52,406 nt of DNA from PALSA-1006 sp964532405 (GCA_964532405.1 CAZHIC010000018.1:1-52406); one strand, 5' to 3'. Shown: positions 15,072-24,140, counted from the first letter of the stretch. Numbers and translations: made by a program. Notes: generated by a model not told the origin, from the sequence alone.

Positions 15072-16351
15072 AGTTCTTCTCCCAACAATCGTTCGATTTC
15101 GGCCAGCCGCATCTGCGCATCGGTCTGTGTTTTTAATACTTCCAATTTGGCATTCAGGACTTGCCGCGCCGCATCCAGCAACGTCGCAAAATCCACCTTG
15201 CCGGTCTGATAGCCGGCCAGTGCGGATTCAAAGGTGATTTTCGCCTGCGGCAGCAGGCCGCCGGAACTCAGCTGCTCGGCGCGCTGTGCCGCTTCAATGC
15301 CTGACAAACTCTCGGTTAATGCGGACAAAATACGGTTGGAGGTTGCTTCCTTGCGCGCCTTGGCCGCCGCCAGCATGGCCTCGGATTCGCGTTCCTGCGA
15401 ACGGCGCGACTCTTGCTGCAACGGGATGTTGAGTTCGACCATCACGCCCCACTCGCGCACCGCAGTGCCAAACTGGGTCGGGGAAACACCCAGCGTAAAA
15501 TCCGGATAACGGTTTTTATGCACGAGATCGCGATTGTTTTCGCTCGCATGAATGCTGGCTTCGTCTACAAACAAATCCGGATTGTGTTCGCGGATACGCT
15601 TTTCCAGTGCCGTATAGTTATCCGGGCTGGCTGTTGCGGGGATGCCGCGCAAGCGTTGCGGAACGGCAAGCGGCATGTTCGCCGGACGCGACAACAACGC
15701 ATTCAGCCGCGCTTCGATTTGCCGCTTGCTGCTGTCGAGCATAAGCAGTTGGGTTTTTATGCTGGTTTGTTCAACTTGCGCGCGTATCGCATCTTGCTGC
15801 GCGGCCAGCCCGTTGGCATAACGCACCTGGGCAATCTGTTCCATCTGCACCACCAGATCGAGCAGGTCGCGGGAGATTTTCCGGTTGCCCGCAACATAGT
15901 AATATTGCGCATAAGCCGATTTGATTTGCACCGACAATTCCGCCCATGTTGCGGCGGTTCTTCCCCGAGCCTGATCTGCTCCCGCCTCGGCTGCGCCCCG
16001 CTTCAAGTCGCGCTTGCCAAACCACGGCACGCTTTGCATCAAGGTGTAGCGCGTACTGCCGACCTGCGAAGGCAGCAGGTTGGGAACCTTGTCCACACCT
16101 TGGTTGGTAATATCCATCAACTCGGTGCGCAACACCGGATCGGGCAAGGCGGCGGCGGGTTGCACGCGTTGCGCCGCAGCCTCCGCCTCATAGCGCATCG
16201 CCGCAAATTCGGGATTGTGTTCGCGCGCATACTCCAGCAGCCCGGCAAAGCTGGCTCCCAGCCCTTGTTCTTGGCCTGACTCCTCGGCATATCCTGCCTG
16301 CGCGGACAGCCACAACACACAGCAGATAATGATCTTGAATTTATTTCCCAT
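15068..16351 (-). CDS. cusC: CusC/TolC-like outer-membrane efflux channel
   Basis: 427 residues with a signal peptide (IICCVLWLSAQAGYA). The body has the two repeated coiled-coil/strand halves of the OEP family, e.g. LLEYAREHNPEFAAMRYEAE and VPWFGKRDLKRGAAEAGADQ. It forms the trimeric outer-membrane duct for CusAB. The chosen ATG has GGAG 8 nt upstream; an upstream in-frame start at 16381 would spoil the signal peptide. It is not followed by a lipobox Cys, so unlike E. coli CusC it is probably not acylated. Confidence 0.9.
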   Translation of the reverse strand: MGNKFKIIICCVLWLSAQAGYAEESGQEQGLGASFAGLLEYAREHNPEFAAMRYEAEAAAQRVQPAAALPDPVLRTELMDITNQGVDKVPNLLPSQVGSTRYTLMQSVPWFGKRDLKRGAAEAGADQARGRTAATWAELSVQIKSAYAQYYYVAGNRKISRDLLDLVVQMEQIAQVRYANGLAAQQDAIRAQVEQTSIKTQLLMLDSSKRQIEARLNALLSRPANMPLAVPQRLRGIPATASPDNYTALEKRIREHNPDLFVDEASIHASENNRDLVHKNRYPDFTLGVSPTQFGTAVREWGVMVELNIPLQQESRRSQERESEAMLAAAKARKEATSNRILSALTESLSGIEAAQRAEQLSSGGLLPQAKITFESALAGYQTGKVDFATLLDAARQVLNAKLEVLKTQTDAQMRLAEIERLLGEEL

Positions 16352-16452
16352 GATGCTTCTCCAATTGCCCCGTGCAAACACGGCAAAACGCTGCGAGAAA
16401 TCAGCGCGCGACGAATGCCCCGCAACGGGAGGCAGTCACACGCTAGGGAAGG

Positions 16453-16839
16453 CTAAATCTGATAGGTGCAGAAGCGGATGGAAACGGGCGGCCCGGTATC
16501 CAGCGCCACGCGCGAAGTGAAATACGACGGCGGGACAGTTACTGATGCAGGAACATCTACTACCAAAGTCACGATACTGGATGCAACAAATACGGGCGAG
16601 ATATGATCGACGCCAACCTGATCCCCCTGTGTGCAGTGGACGAGGCAGGCATTGGCGTTCGAGGAAACTTCATCATGACAATGCATCTCGGTTGATTCCA
16701 CCGCCTTGACCGCAAAAGCTTGCGTGGCATTCCCACGCAACACATCACACGCGTTGGCCGCGACCACGCCCTGCGCGAACAGCACCAGCCCCAGCATCAG
16801 GCGTGCGATCCAGCGAGTTGTGTGCGATGAAAGTTTCAT
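16453..16839 (-). CDS. exported Cys/His-rich protein at the head of the cus operon
   Basis: 128 residues with a signal peptide ending near ...GVVAA. The mature part has HCHDEVSSNANACLVHCTQG, several Cys and His residues that could bind copper. I recall similar uncharacterised proteins next to cus/czc pumps, but no family name. It lies about 100 nt upstream of cusC on the same strand and is likely the first gene of the operon. A 7-bp inverted repeat (16887-16893 / 16910-16916) upstream could be an operator. Confidence 0.7.
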   Translation of the reverse strand: MKLSSHTTRWIARLMLGLVLFAQGVVAANACDVLRGNATQAFAVKAVESTEMHCHDEVSSNANACLVHCTQGDQVGVDHISPVFVASSIVTLVVDVPASVTVPPSYFTSRVALDTGPPVSIRFCTYQI

Positions 16840-16886
16840 GGTGTGTTTTCAGCGAGGCTTGGGTTGTTACGTTGCAAACTGTATCT

Positions 16887-16916
16887 GAATAATCAGCGTT
16901 TGGGAATACATTATTC
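16887..16916 (-). promoter_or_regulatory. possible operator upstream of the cus operon
   Basis: gaataat (16887-16893) and attattc (16910-16916) form an inverted repeat 48 nt before the first cus-operon ATG, at the edge of the MalT-like relic. No match to a known CueR or CusR box can be claimed. Confidence 0.25.
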
Positions 16917-16934
16917 CAACCAATAGATCCAGAG

Positions 16935-17260
16935 GCATCAATTACGTGGTAGTAGTCAAGAACGAGAATGAAGCTTCTCGGGATGGCCGCGATTTCATTG
17001 AGCAGGGTTGTCAGAGCCGATTGGATTGATGGCGGCTGCGGGGATTGGAACGCACGCAATGTCCCTGCGCCAACATTCGCCGCAATCGTCTGCAAGGCAG
17101 TGATGAGATAAGTCAGAAAGCCGACGGGGTCGTTATCCCCTTCGTCCAGCGACAGCCAGGCGACCGGTCGACCGCGACCCATTCGCTGACTAACGTGGTT
17201 TTACCAAAGCCTGCGGGGGCGGAGATGAGGTGTTCGAAATCGATCGAATACGACCCCCAT
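16935..17260 (-). pseudogene. relic of a MalT-like LuxR-family regulator, frameshifted
   Basis: The minus strand reads HLISAPAGFGKTTLVSEWV (a Walker A P-loop) near 17170-17235, then shifts frame into VAWLSLDEGDNDP and continues to FILVLDYYHVIDAS. This matches the ATPase start of large MalT-like activators (about 900 aa). The frame break near 17165-17180 and loss of everything after YHVIDA make it a pseudogene. Its end abuts the promoter region of the cus operon, so the relic once may have entered with the island or been cut by its insertion. Confidence 0.75.
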
Positions 17261-17417
17261 TGATTCTTTGATTCTCCCCAACACGCCGCTCAGGTGTTCA
17301 CGTTCAGCAGAATACGCACCTGAATACGATTCGCATTAATCTTGTCATAGATCTCGTCAAGTTGTGATAGGATGTCACATAATCTATATCTTATCAATAC
17401 GATAATCTTGTCACGGC

Positions 17418-18428
17418 ATGTATAATTTACTAAAAATCATCGCTGAGTACCCAAGTGGCCTCTCCGCAGGGGCATTGGAGAGGCAAACCAGTTTAAGTCG
17501 CGCTACAATCAATCGAAAATTAAAAGCCGCTGTTGATGCAAAACTGATTGTTGCACAAGGCAACGGGTCGGCGCGCATCTATTTGGATGCCGATCCTTTC
17601 AAAACAATACGCCAATACTTCGATATTCCACACACCGACCGAAAGATTGCCACCTTCCGCGAAAACTTGATCGAATTCAAACCATCGCTGGAAAAAATAA
17701 ACATCGATGCGTTAAAAGCGAATAAAGGCTTTAGGCTACTGGAGAAAAGAGATTTGGTGCAGTTTCTCGTAGATTTTTCTTGCGCCTCGTCTGTGCTGGA
17801 AGGTGGAACGTACTCACTACTCGATACTCAAGCACTTATCGAATACGGCGAAAAAGCAGAGGGGAAGCCACTATCAGATGCTTTTCTGGTGCTGAACCAC
17901 AAGAACGCATTTGAGTATCTGTATGACAACATCTCGCTCGATAGCATCTTTGAGGTGCATAAGCGTTTGACGGATAACCATGATCTACCTGAATTGATAA
18001 AGGCAACGCATTTTCTGAGTAAAGAGCGCCAAGGTGTTGTCCGTAATTACGCGGGAGAAGATGTAAATATCGCCTTGAGCGCGTACATCCCGCCGTTGCG
18101 GCCCGGCACAGGCTACATAAAAGACATGCTGGATAAGATTCTTGAAACATCGTCCAATATAAAAGAGCCGCTGGAGAGTGCTCTCTACTTGCTAACTCGG
18201 TTGCCTTACCTTCAACCATTTGCTGATGGCAATAAGCGCACATCTCGTGCAATGTGCAACGTTCCTCTATTGAAAGCGGGCATGCCGCCGATCTCATTCA
18301 TGGACTTCGGGAAGAAAGACTACATCTTGTCGATGCTGGCATTCTACGAGCTTGGGGATACTAAAATGGGCGCCCAGACTTTTTTCAAAGCTTACGAAAA
18401 GTCCTGCAAACGATTGGCGCACAATTAA
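17418..18428 (+). CDS. Fic-domain protein with winged-helix N-terminus and Gln in the Fic motif
   Basis: 336 residues. Residues 1-65 look like a winged helix-turn-helix (SAGALERQTSLSRATINRKL). The middle has S124-SVL-E128-G129, the (S/T)xxxE(G/N) inhibitory-helix motif of class II Fic proteins. The Fic motif reads LQPFADGNKRTSR: Gln266 (codon CAA at 18213-18215) stands where the catalytic His of HxFxxGNGR should be, and Lys replaces the second Gly as in Doc. Fic enzymes AMPylate or phosphorylate targets; this one may be inactive or altered. I recall relatives with the same QPFxDxNKR wording, so the change may be a subfamily trait. A possible palindrome TTATC-AATAC-GATAA precedes the ATG. Confidence 0.8.
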   Translation: MYNLLKIIAEYPSGLSAGALERQTSLSRATINRKLKAAVDAKLIVAQGNGSARIYLDADPFKTIRQYFDIPHTDRKIATFRENLIEFKPSLEKINIDALKANKGFRLLEKRDLVQFLVDFSCASSVLEGGTYSLLDTQALIEYGEKAEGKPLSDAFLVLNHKNAFEYLYDNISLDSIFEVHKRLTDNHDLPELIKATHFLSKERQGVVRNYAGEDVNIALSAYIPPLRPGTGYIKDMLDKILETSSNIKEPLESALYLLTRLPYLQPFADGNKRTSRAMCNVPLLKAGMPPISFMDFGKKDYILSMLAFYELGDTKMGAQTFFKAYEKSCKRLAHN

Positions 18429-18443
18429 CACTAAACAACACCC

Positions 18444-20306
18444 TTATTTCGGATGTTGTGCCGCTGCGCCATCTACATTGATCTGCAGCCACCATTCCAG
18501 CAGTGCCAAATGCCACAGCTTGCTGCCCTGAATTCGCGTGAGATGCGCCTCGGGTGCGGCCAGCAATTTCTCGACATAGTCGCACCGATACAACCCGCGC
18601 TTGATACAGGCTTGCGAATTCAGGATGGCGCGCATCTTTTCCAGAAAATCGCCGCGCACATACTTCAACGCGGGTACCGGAAAATAGCCCTTGGGACGGT
18701 CGATCACGGCATCGGGGATCACCCCGCGCGCCACGGCTTTGAGCGGAAATTTACCGCCTTCTTTTAATTTGAGCGACGGCGGCATCTTTGCCGCCAGTTC
18801 CACGAGCTCGTGGTCAAGGAACGGTACGCGCGCTTCCAGTCCCCATGCCATGGTCATGTTATCCACGCGCTTTACCGGATCATCCACCATCAGAGTGGTC
18901 ACATCCATGCGCAGTACTTGATCGAGAAATTCGTCCGCACCGGGTTGCTGCAATTGTTCGGCAACCCATGCCGAGGTCACCTCCGGCACGGCGTATTTCT
19001 CCGTCACCATCTCTAGATATTCGGTGTGGTTGCGGTCGAAGTAATGCTGTGAGAAACGTTGCAGCGGTGTGCCCGTGGCGGCATCCATCTGCGGATACCA
19101 GAAGTAACCGCCGAACACTTCGTCCGCACCTTGTCCTGCCAGTACCACCTTGACCTCTTCCGACACCTTCTGCCCCAGCAGATAGAACGCCGTCACATCG
19201 TAGCTCGGCATGGGCTCCGACATTTGTGCGATGGCATCCGGCAGATGCTTCAACACTTCGGCATTGGGTACGGCAAATTTGTGATGCTTGGTGTTGAAAT
19301 GTTTTGCGACCAGATCGGAATATTCGAACTCGTCCGCCTGCTCGCCCGCCACCTCTTCAAAGCCGATGGAGAAGGTGTTCAGTTCGTCCACATGGTCGGC
19401 CAGCAGTCCGACCAACAAGCTCGAATCCAGCCCGCCGGAAAGCAGTACGCCGACTGGCACGTCGGATGCCAGGCGATGCCGCTCCACCGCACGGCGCAAC
19501 ACATTGCGCGTGGCGGCCAGCCAATCCTGTTCGGATAGCGCTTGATCGGGGCGCGTCGCGTCCAGCGTCCAATAGCGGCGAAGATTGAACAATTGCTTTT
19601 TTCGTTTGCCTCCTCGCCCGCTTGCGGGAGAGGATTGAGGAGAGGGGGGGCTTGTCATCTCGCCGGATGCGGAAAACATCATGGTATGTGCAGGGGGCAG
19701 CTTCTTCACGCCTTGCAACAAAGTGCGCGGCGCGGGCACCACGCTGTGCAAAGTGAAGTGGTGATGTAACGCTATCGCATCGAGACTGGTATCCACGCCA
19801 CCCCCTGCCAGCAAGGCCTGCAAGGTGGAAGCGAAACGCAAACGCGCGCCGTCCAGCGCGTAGTACAGCGGCTTGATGCCGAGGCGGTCGCGCGCGAGGA
19901 ACAGCGATTTGGCGCGCAGATCGTAGATCGCAAAAGCGAACATGCCGTAAAAACGCTGCACGCAATGTTCGCCCCAGGCGTGATACGCCTTGAGGATCAC
20001 CTCGCTGTCGCCGTCGGAGAAAAACTCGTAGCCCATCTCCACCAGCTCGGCGCGCAACTCCTTGTAGTTGTAGATGGTGCCGTTGAACACCAGCGCCAGA
20101 TGCAAAGCCTTATCGAGCATCGGTTGATCGGCATGTGCCGAGAGGTCGATGATCGCCAGACGTCGATGCCCGAACGCCAGCGACCCGTCATGGTAAAACC
20201 CCTCATGATCCGGCCCGCGCCGCGCAAGGCGCGCCGTCATGCGCCGCAGCGCATCCATATCCGGTGCCGAGTAATCGAAACGCAATTCACCACAAATGCC
20301 GCACAT
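18444..20306 (-). CDS. asparagine-synthase-like amidotransferase, N-acetylglutaminylglutamine (NAGGN) type
   Basis: 620 residues: Cys2 nucleophile (MCGICGE) and class II glutaminase domain to about 210, then an ATP-pyrophosphatase synthetase domain with LLSGGLDSSLLVGLLAD. Segments such as GVDTSLDAIALHHHFTLHSV, MSEPMPSYDVTAFYLL and VDDPVKRVDNMTMAWGLEAR recall the amidotransferase that finishes the osmolyte N-acetylglutaminylglutamine amide; plain AsnB is the alternative. Its usual partner acetyltransferase is not nearby. Residues about 218-240 (SPPSPQSSPASGRGG and KRKKQ) are encoded by a palindromic repeat inserted in frame between the two domains. It converges with fic, 15 nt apart. NAGGN assignment is from memory of family wording. 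Confidence 0.75.
   Translation of the reverse strand: MCGICGELRFDYSAPDMDALRRMTARLARRGPDHEGFYHDGSLAFGHRRLAIIDLSAHADQPMLDKALHLALVFNGTIYNYKELRAELVEMGYEFFSDGDSEVILKAYHAWGEHCVQRFYGMFAFAIYDLRAKSLFLARDRLGIKPLYYALDGARLRFASTLQALLAGGGVDTSLDAIALHHHFTLHSVVPAPRTLLQGVKKLPPAHTMMFSASGEMTSPPSPQSSPASGRGGKRKKQLFNLRRYWTLDATRPDQALSEQDWLAATRNVLRRAVERHRLASDVPVGVLLSGGLDSSLLVGLLADHVDELNTFSIGFEEVAGEQADEFEYSDLVAKHFNTKHHKFAVPNAEVLKHLPDAIAQMSEPMPSYDVTAFYLLGQKVSEEVKVVLAGQGADEVFGGYFWYPQMDAATGTPLQRFSQHYFDRNHTEYLEMVTEKYAVPEVTSAWVAEQLQQPGADEFLDQVLRMDVTTLMVDDPVKRVDNMTMAWGLEARVPFLDHELVELAAKMPPSLKLKEGGKFPLKAVARGVIPDAVIDRPKGYFPVPALKYVRGDFLEKMRAILNSQACIKRGLYRCDYVEKLLAAPEAHLTRIQGSKLWHLALLEWWLQINVDGAAAQHPK
19597..19650. repeat. GC-rich palindromic element, copy a, in frame in the amidotransferase gene
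   Basis: Core cgcccgcttgcgggag flanked by cgtttgcctcct on one side and gattgaggagagggg on the other. It encodes the Pro/Ser/Gly insert of the amidotransferase on the minus strand. Confidence 0.85.
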
Positions 20307-20503
20307 GCCAACTCCAATAGATTCGGATGCGGGATTATCGCTTACATAGAGAAAAACGCGCAGTGGATCGGAAGGTGAAAAGGAGCGATAGATCTGCCGG
20401 TAGTTATTATTCTCAGCATCAAAAGTGCTGCTAAACTTTTCCCTGTTTCAGCCGATAACTTAGACACAGAGGTCATAAACCGTATGCAATAAGGAGGTGT
20501 GTC

Positions 20504-20728
20504 ATGGCTATCGTAATGAACATGAGTAGTTATGTTATCGAGGAAGCTCCCCCGCTAGATGTCGGGTACGCAGATAAAGCGAACCGTACCGGCTGGAACC
20601 CGCAGTTGGAATTGGCCACCCACCAACATCTGATCGCCCTGATGGACAAGCATACGACGCTGCCGGCAAGTTTGCTGACTGCCGATGCGGAGATGTTCCT
20701 ACAAAAGATGTCCGCTTATCAGTGCTGA
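20504..20728 (+). CDS. unrecognised 74-residue protein
   Basis: A solitary small gene with a perfect AGGAGG 7 nt before the ATG and its own terminator. The protein is hydrophilic, with no membrane segment or known motif; the middle (NRTGWNPQLELATHQHLIAL) looks helical and the C-terminus has SAYQC. The clear translation signals make it a real gene. Function unknown. Confidence 0.65.
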   Translation: MAIVMNMSSYVIEEAPPLDVGYADKANRTGWNPQLELATHQHLIALMDKHTTLPASLLTADAEMFLQKMSAYQC

Positions 20729-20738
20729 TTCGACTTTG

Positions 20739-20777
20739 CAAGCAGCTTATCAGTGCTTGGGAAGCTGCTTGTCGTTT
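20739..20777 (+). terminator. Rho-independent terminator of the 74-residue gene
   Basis: caagcagctt (20739-20748) and aagctgcttg (20762-20771), 13-nt loop, followed by tcgtttt. Confidence 0.8.
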
Positions 20778-20789
20778 TAACCTAGAAAC

Positions 20790-20934
20790 CGCAGTTCAAT
20801 CCGCAGATTACGCAGATTAACGCAGATTTTCATACAGTTATCAGCGATGGCAACGTCACCCAAAAGGTGAGTGCGCTAAACAGGACAATTCTTTGTTTAA
20901 TCTGTGGAAATCTGCGTAATCTGCGGACAACTGC
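20790..20934. repeat. long inverted repeat with tandem cgcagatta units
   Basis: Left arm 20790-20829 and right arm 20895-20934 are near complements (shared core ccgcagattacgcagatt), separated by about 65 bp. Similar cgcagattacgcagatt arrays are widespread dispersed repeats in environmental bacteria (recollection). It lies in the 437-bp gap before tal, which otherwise shows no gene. Confidence 0.75.
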
Positions 20935-21165
20935 TTTTTGTAGGTTTAATTGGCATCCCCATTGCGATAAGGTGCAGGCGACCAAGCCTGAACGGTAGGC
21001 GGCAAGGTCGGGCAATAGCGCATATCGAAGCACAGCCGGACTCCCGTGAGTTAAATCACCTAGCTCGCGCGGCCTTGTGTTCTCTAACTTCTAAATGTAA
21101 CGTGTCTCTGTCATTATGTATTGAGGCTGCACTACCCTTTGAAAACCCAGTTAGGAGATGACGCT

Positions 21166-22119
21166 ATGCCGAATTTATTTGAACAATTGAAGTCCATGAC
21201 TGCCATCGTTGCCGATACAGGCGACATTGAGGCGATACGCCGCCATTGTCCCGAAGACGCGACGACCAATCCTTCGTTGTTGCTGAAGGCGGCGACATTG
21301 CCGGAATATGCACCGCTGATAATCGATGCCATTGCTTGGGCAAAAGCGCAAAGCAACGAGCGCGAACAGCAGGCTCACGACGCGATGGATAAGCTCGCCG
21401 TGGATGTCGGTCTGGAAGTGTTGAAAATTGTACCGGGCCGCATTTCAACCGAAGTGGATTCGCGTTTGTCGTTCGACACCCTTGCCACGTTGGCCAAGGC
21501 ACGCAAGTTGATCCACTTGTACAATGAGGCGGGTATTTCTAACGAGCATGTGCTGATCAAGATCGCTGCAACGTGGGAAGGCATCCGCGCCGGCGAGATA
21601 CTCGAACACGAGGGTATTCACTGCAATCTGACACTGATGTTCGGCTTTGCGCAGGCGCGTTGCTGCGCGGAAGCGGGCGTCACGCTCATCTCTCCTTTTG
21701 TGGGGCGCATTTTCGACTGGCAAAAAGCCAAGGAAGGCCGCACCGATATTCCCGTCGAGGAAGATCAGGGCGTACTTTCCGTGCGACGGATATACCAGTA
21801 CTACAAAGAGCACGGCTACCCGACTACCGTGATGGGGGCGTCGTTCCGCAACAGCGGCGAGATTTTGGCATTGGCCGGATGCGACCGCCTGACCATTAGT
21901 CCGTCGCTGCTGGAAGAATTGCAAAGCACGGAAGGCGTGCTGCAACGTCGCTTGAGCTATAACGGCACAATCAAGCCCCGCCCCGCTTCGATGACCGAAG
22001 CCGAGTTCCGCTGGGAGATGAATCAGGATGCCATGGCAACAGAAAAACTCGCGGAGGGCATCCGCGGTTTTACTGTCGATCAGATCAAGCTGGAGAAGGC
22101 GCTGGCAGAAAAATTGTAA
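21166..22119 (+). CDS. tal: transaldolase
   Basis: 317 residues, the usual length of TalB-type transaldolases. It moves a dihydroxyacetone unit from sedoheptulose 7-phosphate to glyceraldehyde 3-phosphate in the non-oxidative pentose phosphate pathway. The Schiff-base lysine is Lys132 in LIKIAATWEG; the N-terminal DTGDIEAIRRHCPEDATTNPS carries the conserved Asp and the ATTNPSLLL motif. AGGAG lies 9 nt before the ATG; a longer frame from 21121 has no such site. Convergent with the PilZ gene, 12 nt apart. Confidence 0.95.
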   Translation: MPNLFEQLKSMTAIVADTGDIEAIRRHCPEDATTNPSLLLKAATLPEYAPLIIDAIAWAKAQSNEREQQAHDAMDKLAVDVGLEVLKIVPGRISTEVDSRLSFDTLATLAKARKLIHLYNEAGISNEHVLIKIAATWEGIRAGEILEHEGIHCNLTLMFGFAQARCCAEAGVTLISPFVGRIFDWQKAKEGRTDIPVEEDQGVLSVRRIYQYYKEHGYPTTVMGASFRNSGEILALAGCDRLTISPSLLEELQSTEGVLQRRLSYNGTIKPRPASMTEAEFRWEMNQDAMATEKLAEGIRGFTVDQIKLEKALAEKL

Positions 22120-22131
22120 GGGCGGCGAGTT

Positions 22132-23070
22132 TTAAATCAGCTTGTGCGGGTTCTCGATCATCTGCTGATAGATCATGCTTTGCAGCACGACGCTGTCGTT
22201 CGGTTGTAGATTCTGGAATTCGATGCCGTGACGGATGAGCGCAGGTTTTGATGCATCTTCAACGACGCCGTTGATCACGGCGCGAATCACGCCTTTGACC
22301 GACAGCAGCGCTTCGATGTTGTGCAACTGCACGCGAAAAGCCAGATTGAGGATACCCCCCTTGTCGCCCAGTTGTTGCTTGGAATCAAGCGATATTCCCT
22401 TGGCGCTGATGTCGGAAATAATTGCGGATATTTGTTTTTCCGCACCGTATTTACTGTCCTGCACTGCTGCAATGATGCGGGTCTTAATCCTCGGGGCTTT
22501 GCGTATCACGAGTCCCTGTATCTTGTCGGGAAATGACAGATGCAGGTATTCATAAGGTATTTTGCATATCCGCACGATGGTGCTGGCAAAAGCGAAAGCA
22601 TTTTGTCCGGAGAAAGAACGCATGACGACGGTCTCGTTTTCCAGAAGCTGCAGGCGTTGACCATTAGGGGTGAACGGCGTGGAGATCAGTAAGCTGCCCC
22701 CCCTCAAAAAACCGATCACCTTGACCGAAAGGCGTTCAAGACCCAATTTGGCGGGCGGCTCAAGCTGCAACCGGTCTTCCGCCTTCAGTTTCATATCATC
22801 AAAGGTAAAGCCCTTGTCGGTTTTCTCTGCTTCGGTTTTCCCGGACGCGGCTTCTTCGGCAGTGAAAAGGCTTGCGCCGATATTTTCGGCGACGGATCCT
22901 TCCCAGGACATTTCATGGCAGGCTCCGCCAGCCAGCAGTGCGTCCCGGTGCTTGGCATCCCGAATTATTTCCCCTTCGCCCAAGAGCGGGTTATGCGCCG
23001 AATCGAACAAAGGCCAAGGCGGTGCTTTGCCGATGACAAGTTCATTGCTGTTGGCTAGGATAAGACTCAT
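22132..23070 (-). CDS. YcgR-like c-di-GMP receptor with PilZ domain
   Basis: 312 residues. The N-terminal half (about 90-180) resembles the YcgR PilZN domain (LERLSVKVIGFLRGGSLLIS...). The C-terminal PilZ domain has R190-KAP-R194 (RxxxR) and D220-I-S-A-K-G225 ((D/N)xSxxG), the two motifs that bind cyclic di-GMP. Such proteins brake flagellar motors or alter surface behaviour. No flagellar genes are in the window. An extra N-terminal region of about 90 residues is unlike YcgR and unrecognised. Confidence 0.8.
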   Translation of the reverse strand: MSLILANSNELVIGKAPPWPLFDSAHNPLLGEGEIIRDAKHRDALLAGGACHEMSWEGSVAENIGASLFTAEEAASGKTEAEKTDKGFTFDDMKLKAEDRLQLEPPAKLGLERLSVKVIGFLRGGSLLISTPFTPNGQRLQLLENETVVMRSFSGQNAFAFASTIVRICKIPYEYLHLSFPDKIQGLVIRKAPRIKTRIIAAVQDSKYGAEKQISAIISDISAKGISLDSKQQLGDKGGILNLAFRVQLHNIEALLSVKGVIRAVINGVVEDASKPALIRHGIEFQNLQPNDSVVLQSMIYQQMIENPHKLI

Positions 23071-23444
23071 ATAAATATTCGCTCCACTGTGTGACTATCT
23101 CTAAGCGATATTGGAAACTGCGGTGAGTCTTCTGCATTTTCTATAAATGACCGTGTGATGATTGATGCTCGGGTCTTCGATGCGGTTTACTTTTGACTGA
23201 CGCCGAATTATAGATTAACAATCTTTGTCTGAGGCAATGCGCATAAATTTCGTTTTCGAGGCTCCGCTTGCTACAAGCGTTGGATTTATCCGACCCGCTG
23301 ATGATGTCGCACGCATTTATGGGCGAGTACCGCAAGCGATGTGACAAGTATGACCATGGTGGTAAACTGCAATTTGGAATTTTGGTGGTTGTGTTCAATA
23401 TCGACATAACCAGTTCAAACTTTAATTTGATCCGGGGGACAAAC
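23071..23444. other. 374-bp divergent intergenic region
   Basis: Lies between the divergent PilZ gene and the coiled-coil protein gene, so it must hold promoters for both. Short frames here have no motif or ribosome binding site; nothing else recognised. Confidence 0.5.
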
Positions 23445-24050
23445 ATGGCCGACCATCAGGAACAAGAGAAAACATCCGACAGCAGCGCCTCGTTATCAAA
23501 AACTGATAAGGCTCGTTTGAAGTTAAAACTTATTGCCCGGTACGCATTGTTGGGCTTGGTGCCCGTCGTGGCGATTGTGGCTTTGGCTGTCGCGGTGATC
23601 GCCATTATGGACAACCGCTCCAGTCAGAAACAACTCGGCGAGACCGCTGCCAAGATAGAAGGATTGAACACAAGTTTGCTGGCAACCAAGGGCGAGTTTG
23701 AAAAACTCAAAGCCTTGATGGCGAAGGAAAAGGCCCTGCAGAATGAGGAACTCTCGAAGCAGGACGAGCGTGTAAGCAAGATCATTCAGAACATCACTCC
23801 GATGCAGGTAAAAATGAAGATACGCCCGACGTTGGATGAGCAGTTGTCTCAGCCGGCCAGTGTCTCAGCTGTTGTTCCCGTTACACCTCATGTTACTGCG
23901 CCCGCTGTGCCTCACGCTGCCGCCCCTGCTACGCCTCACCCTTCCGGTGCAACTTCTGCTCCTGCCAAGACACCTGTAAGCGCGGATAAGAAAATTAGCC
24001 CGCAGGTGAAGGCGATGAAAGAAGCGATCCAGCAATACAACAAGAAATAA
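23445..24050 (+). CDS. membrane-anchored coiled-coil protein, function unknown
   Basis: 201 residues: polar N-terminus (30 residues), one membrane helix (LLGLVPVVAIVALAVAVIAI), then a heptad-rich segment of about 75 residues (KQLGETAAKIEGLNTSLLAT...) predicted to be a coiled coil, and a Pro/Ala/Thr/His linker (about 140-185) before a basic end. The start chosen has GGGGGA 7 nt upstream; the longer frame from 23268 lacks a site. It precedes the LRR kinase by about 90 nt on the same strand. It may be a scaffold in the envelope; no family recognised. Confidence 0.7.
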   Translation: MADHQEQEKTSDSSASLSKTDKARLKLKLIARYALLGLVPVVAIVALAVAVIAIMDNRSSQKQLGETAAKIEGLNTSLLATKGEFEKLKALMAKEKALQNEELSKQDERVSKIIQNITPMQVKMKIRPTLDEQLSQPASVSAVVPVTPHVTAPAVPHAAAPATPHPSGATSAPAKTPVSADKKISPQVKAMKEAIQQYNKK

Positions 24051-24077
24051 CCGCCCGGATTTCATCTGGCTTGCGCC

Positions 24078-24120
24078 GCCCTCCCTTGGAATGAAGGGGA
24101 GAGGTGGCGGCCACTTCCCT
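24078..24120. repeat. imperfect GC-rich palindrome between coiled-coil and kinase genes
   Basis: gccgccctccctt and aaggggagaggtggcggc pair around a 6-nt loop. It may be a terminator or a decayed relative of the GC-rich palindromic element. Confidence 0.45.
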
Positions 24121-24140
24121 GTAGACAATTTGATCTTCGA

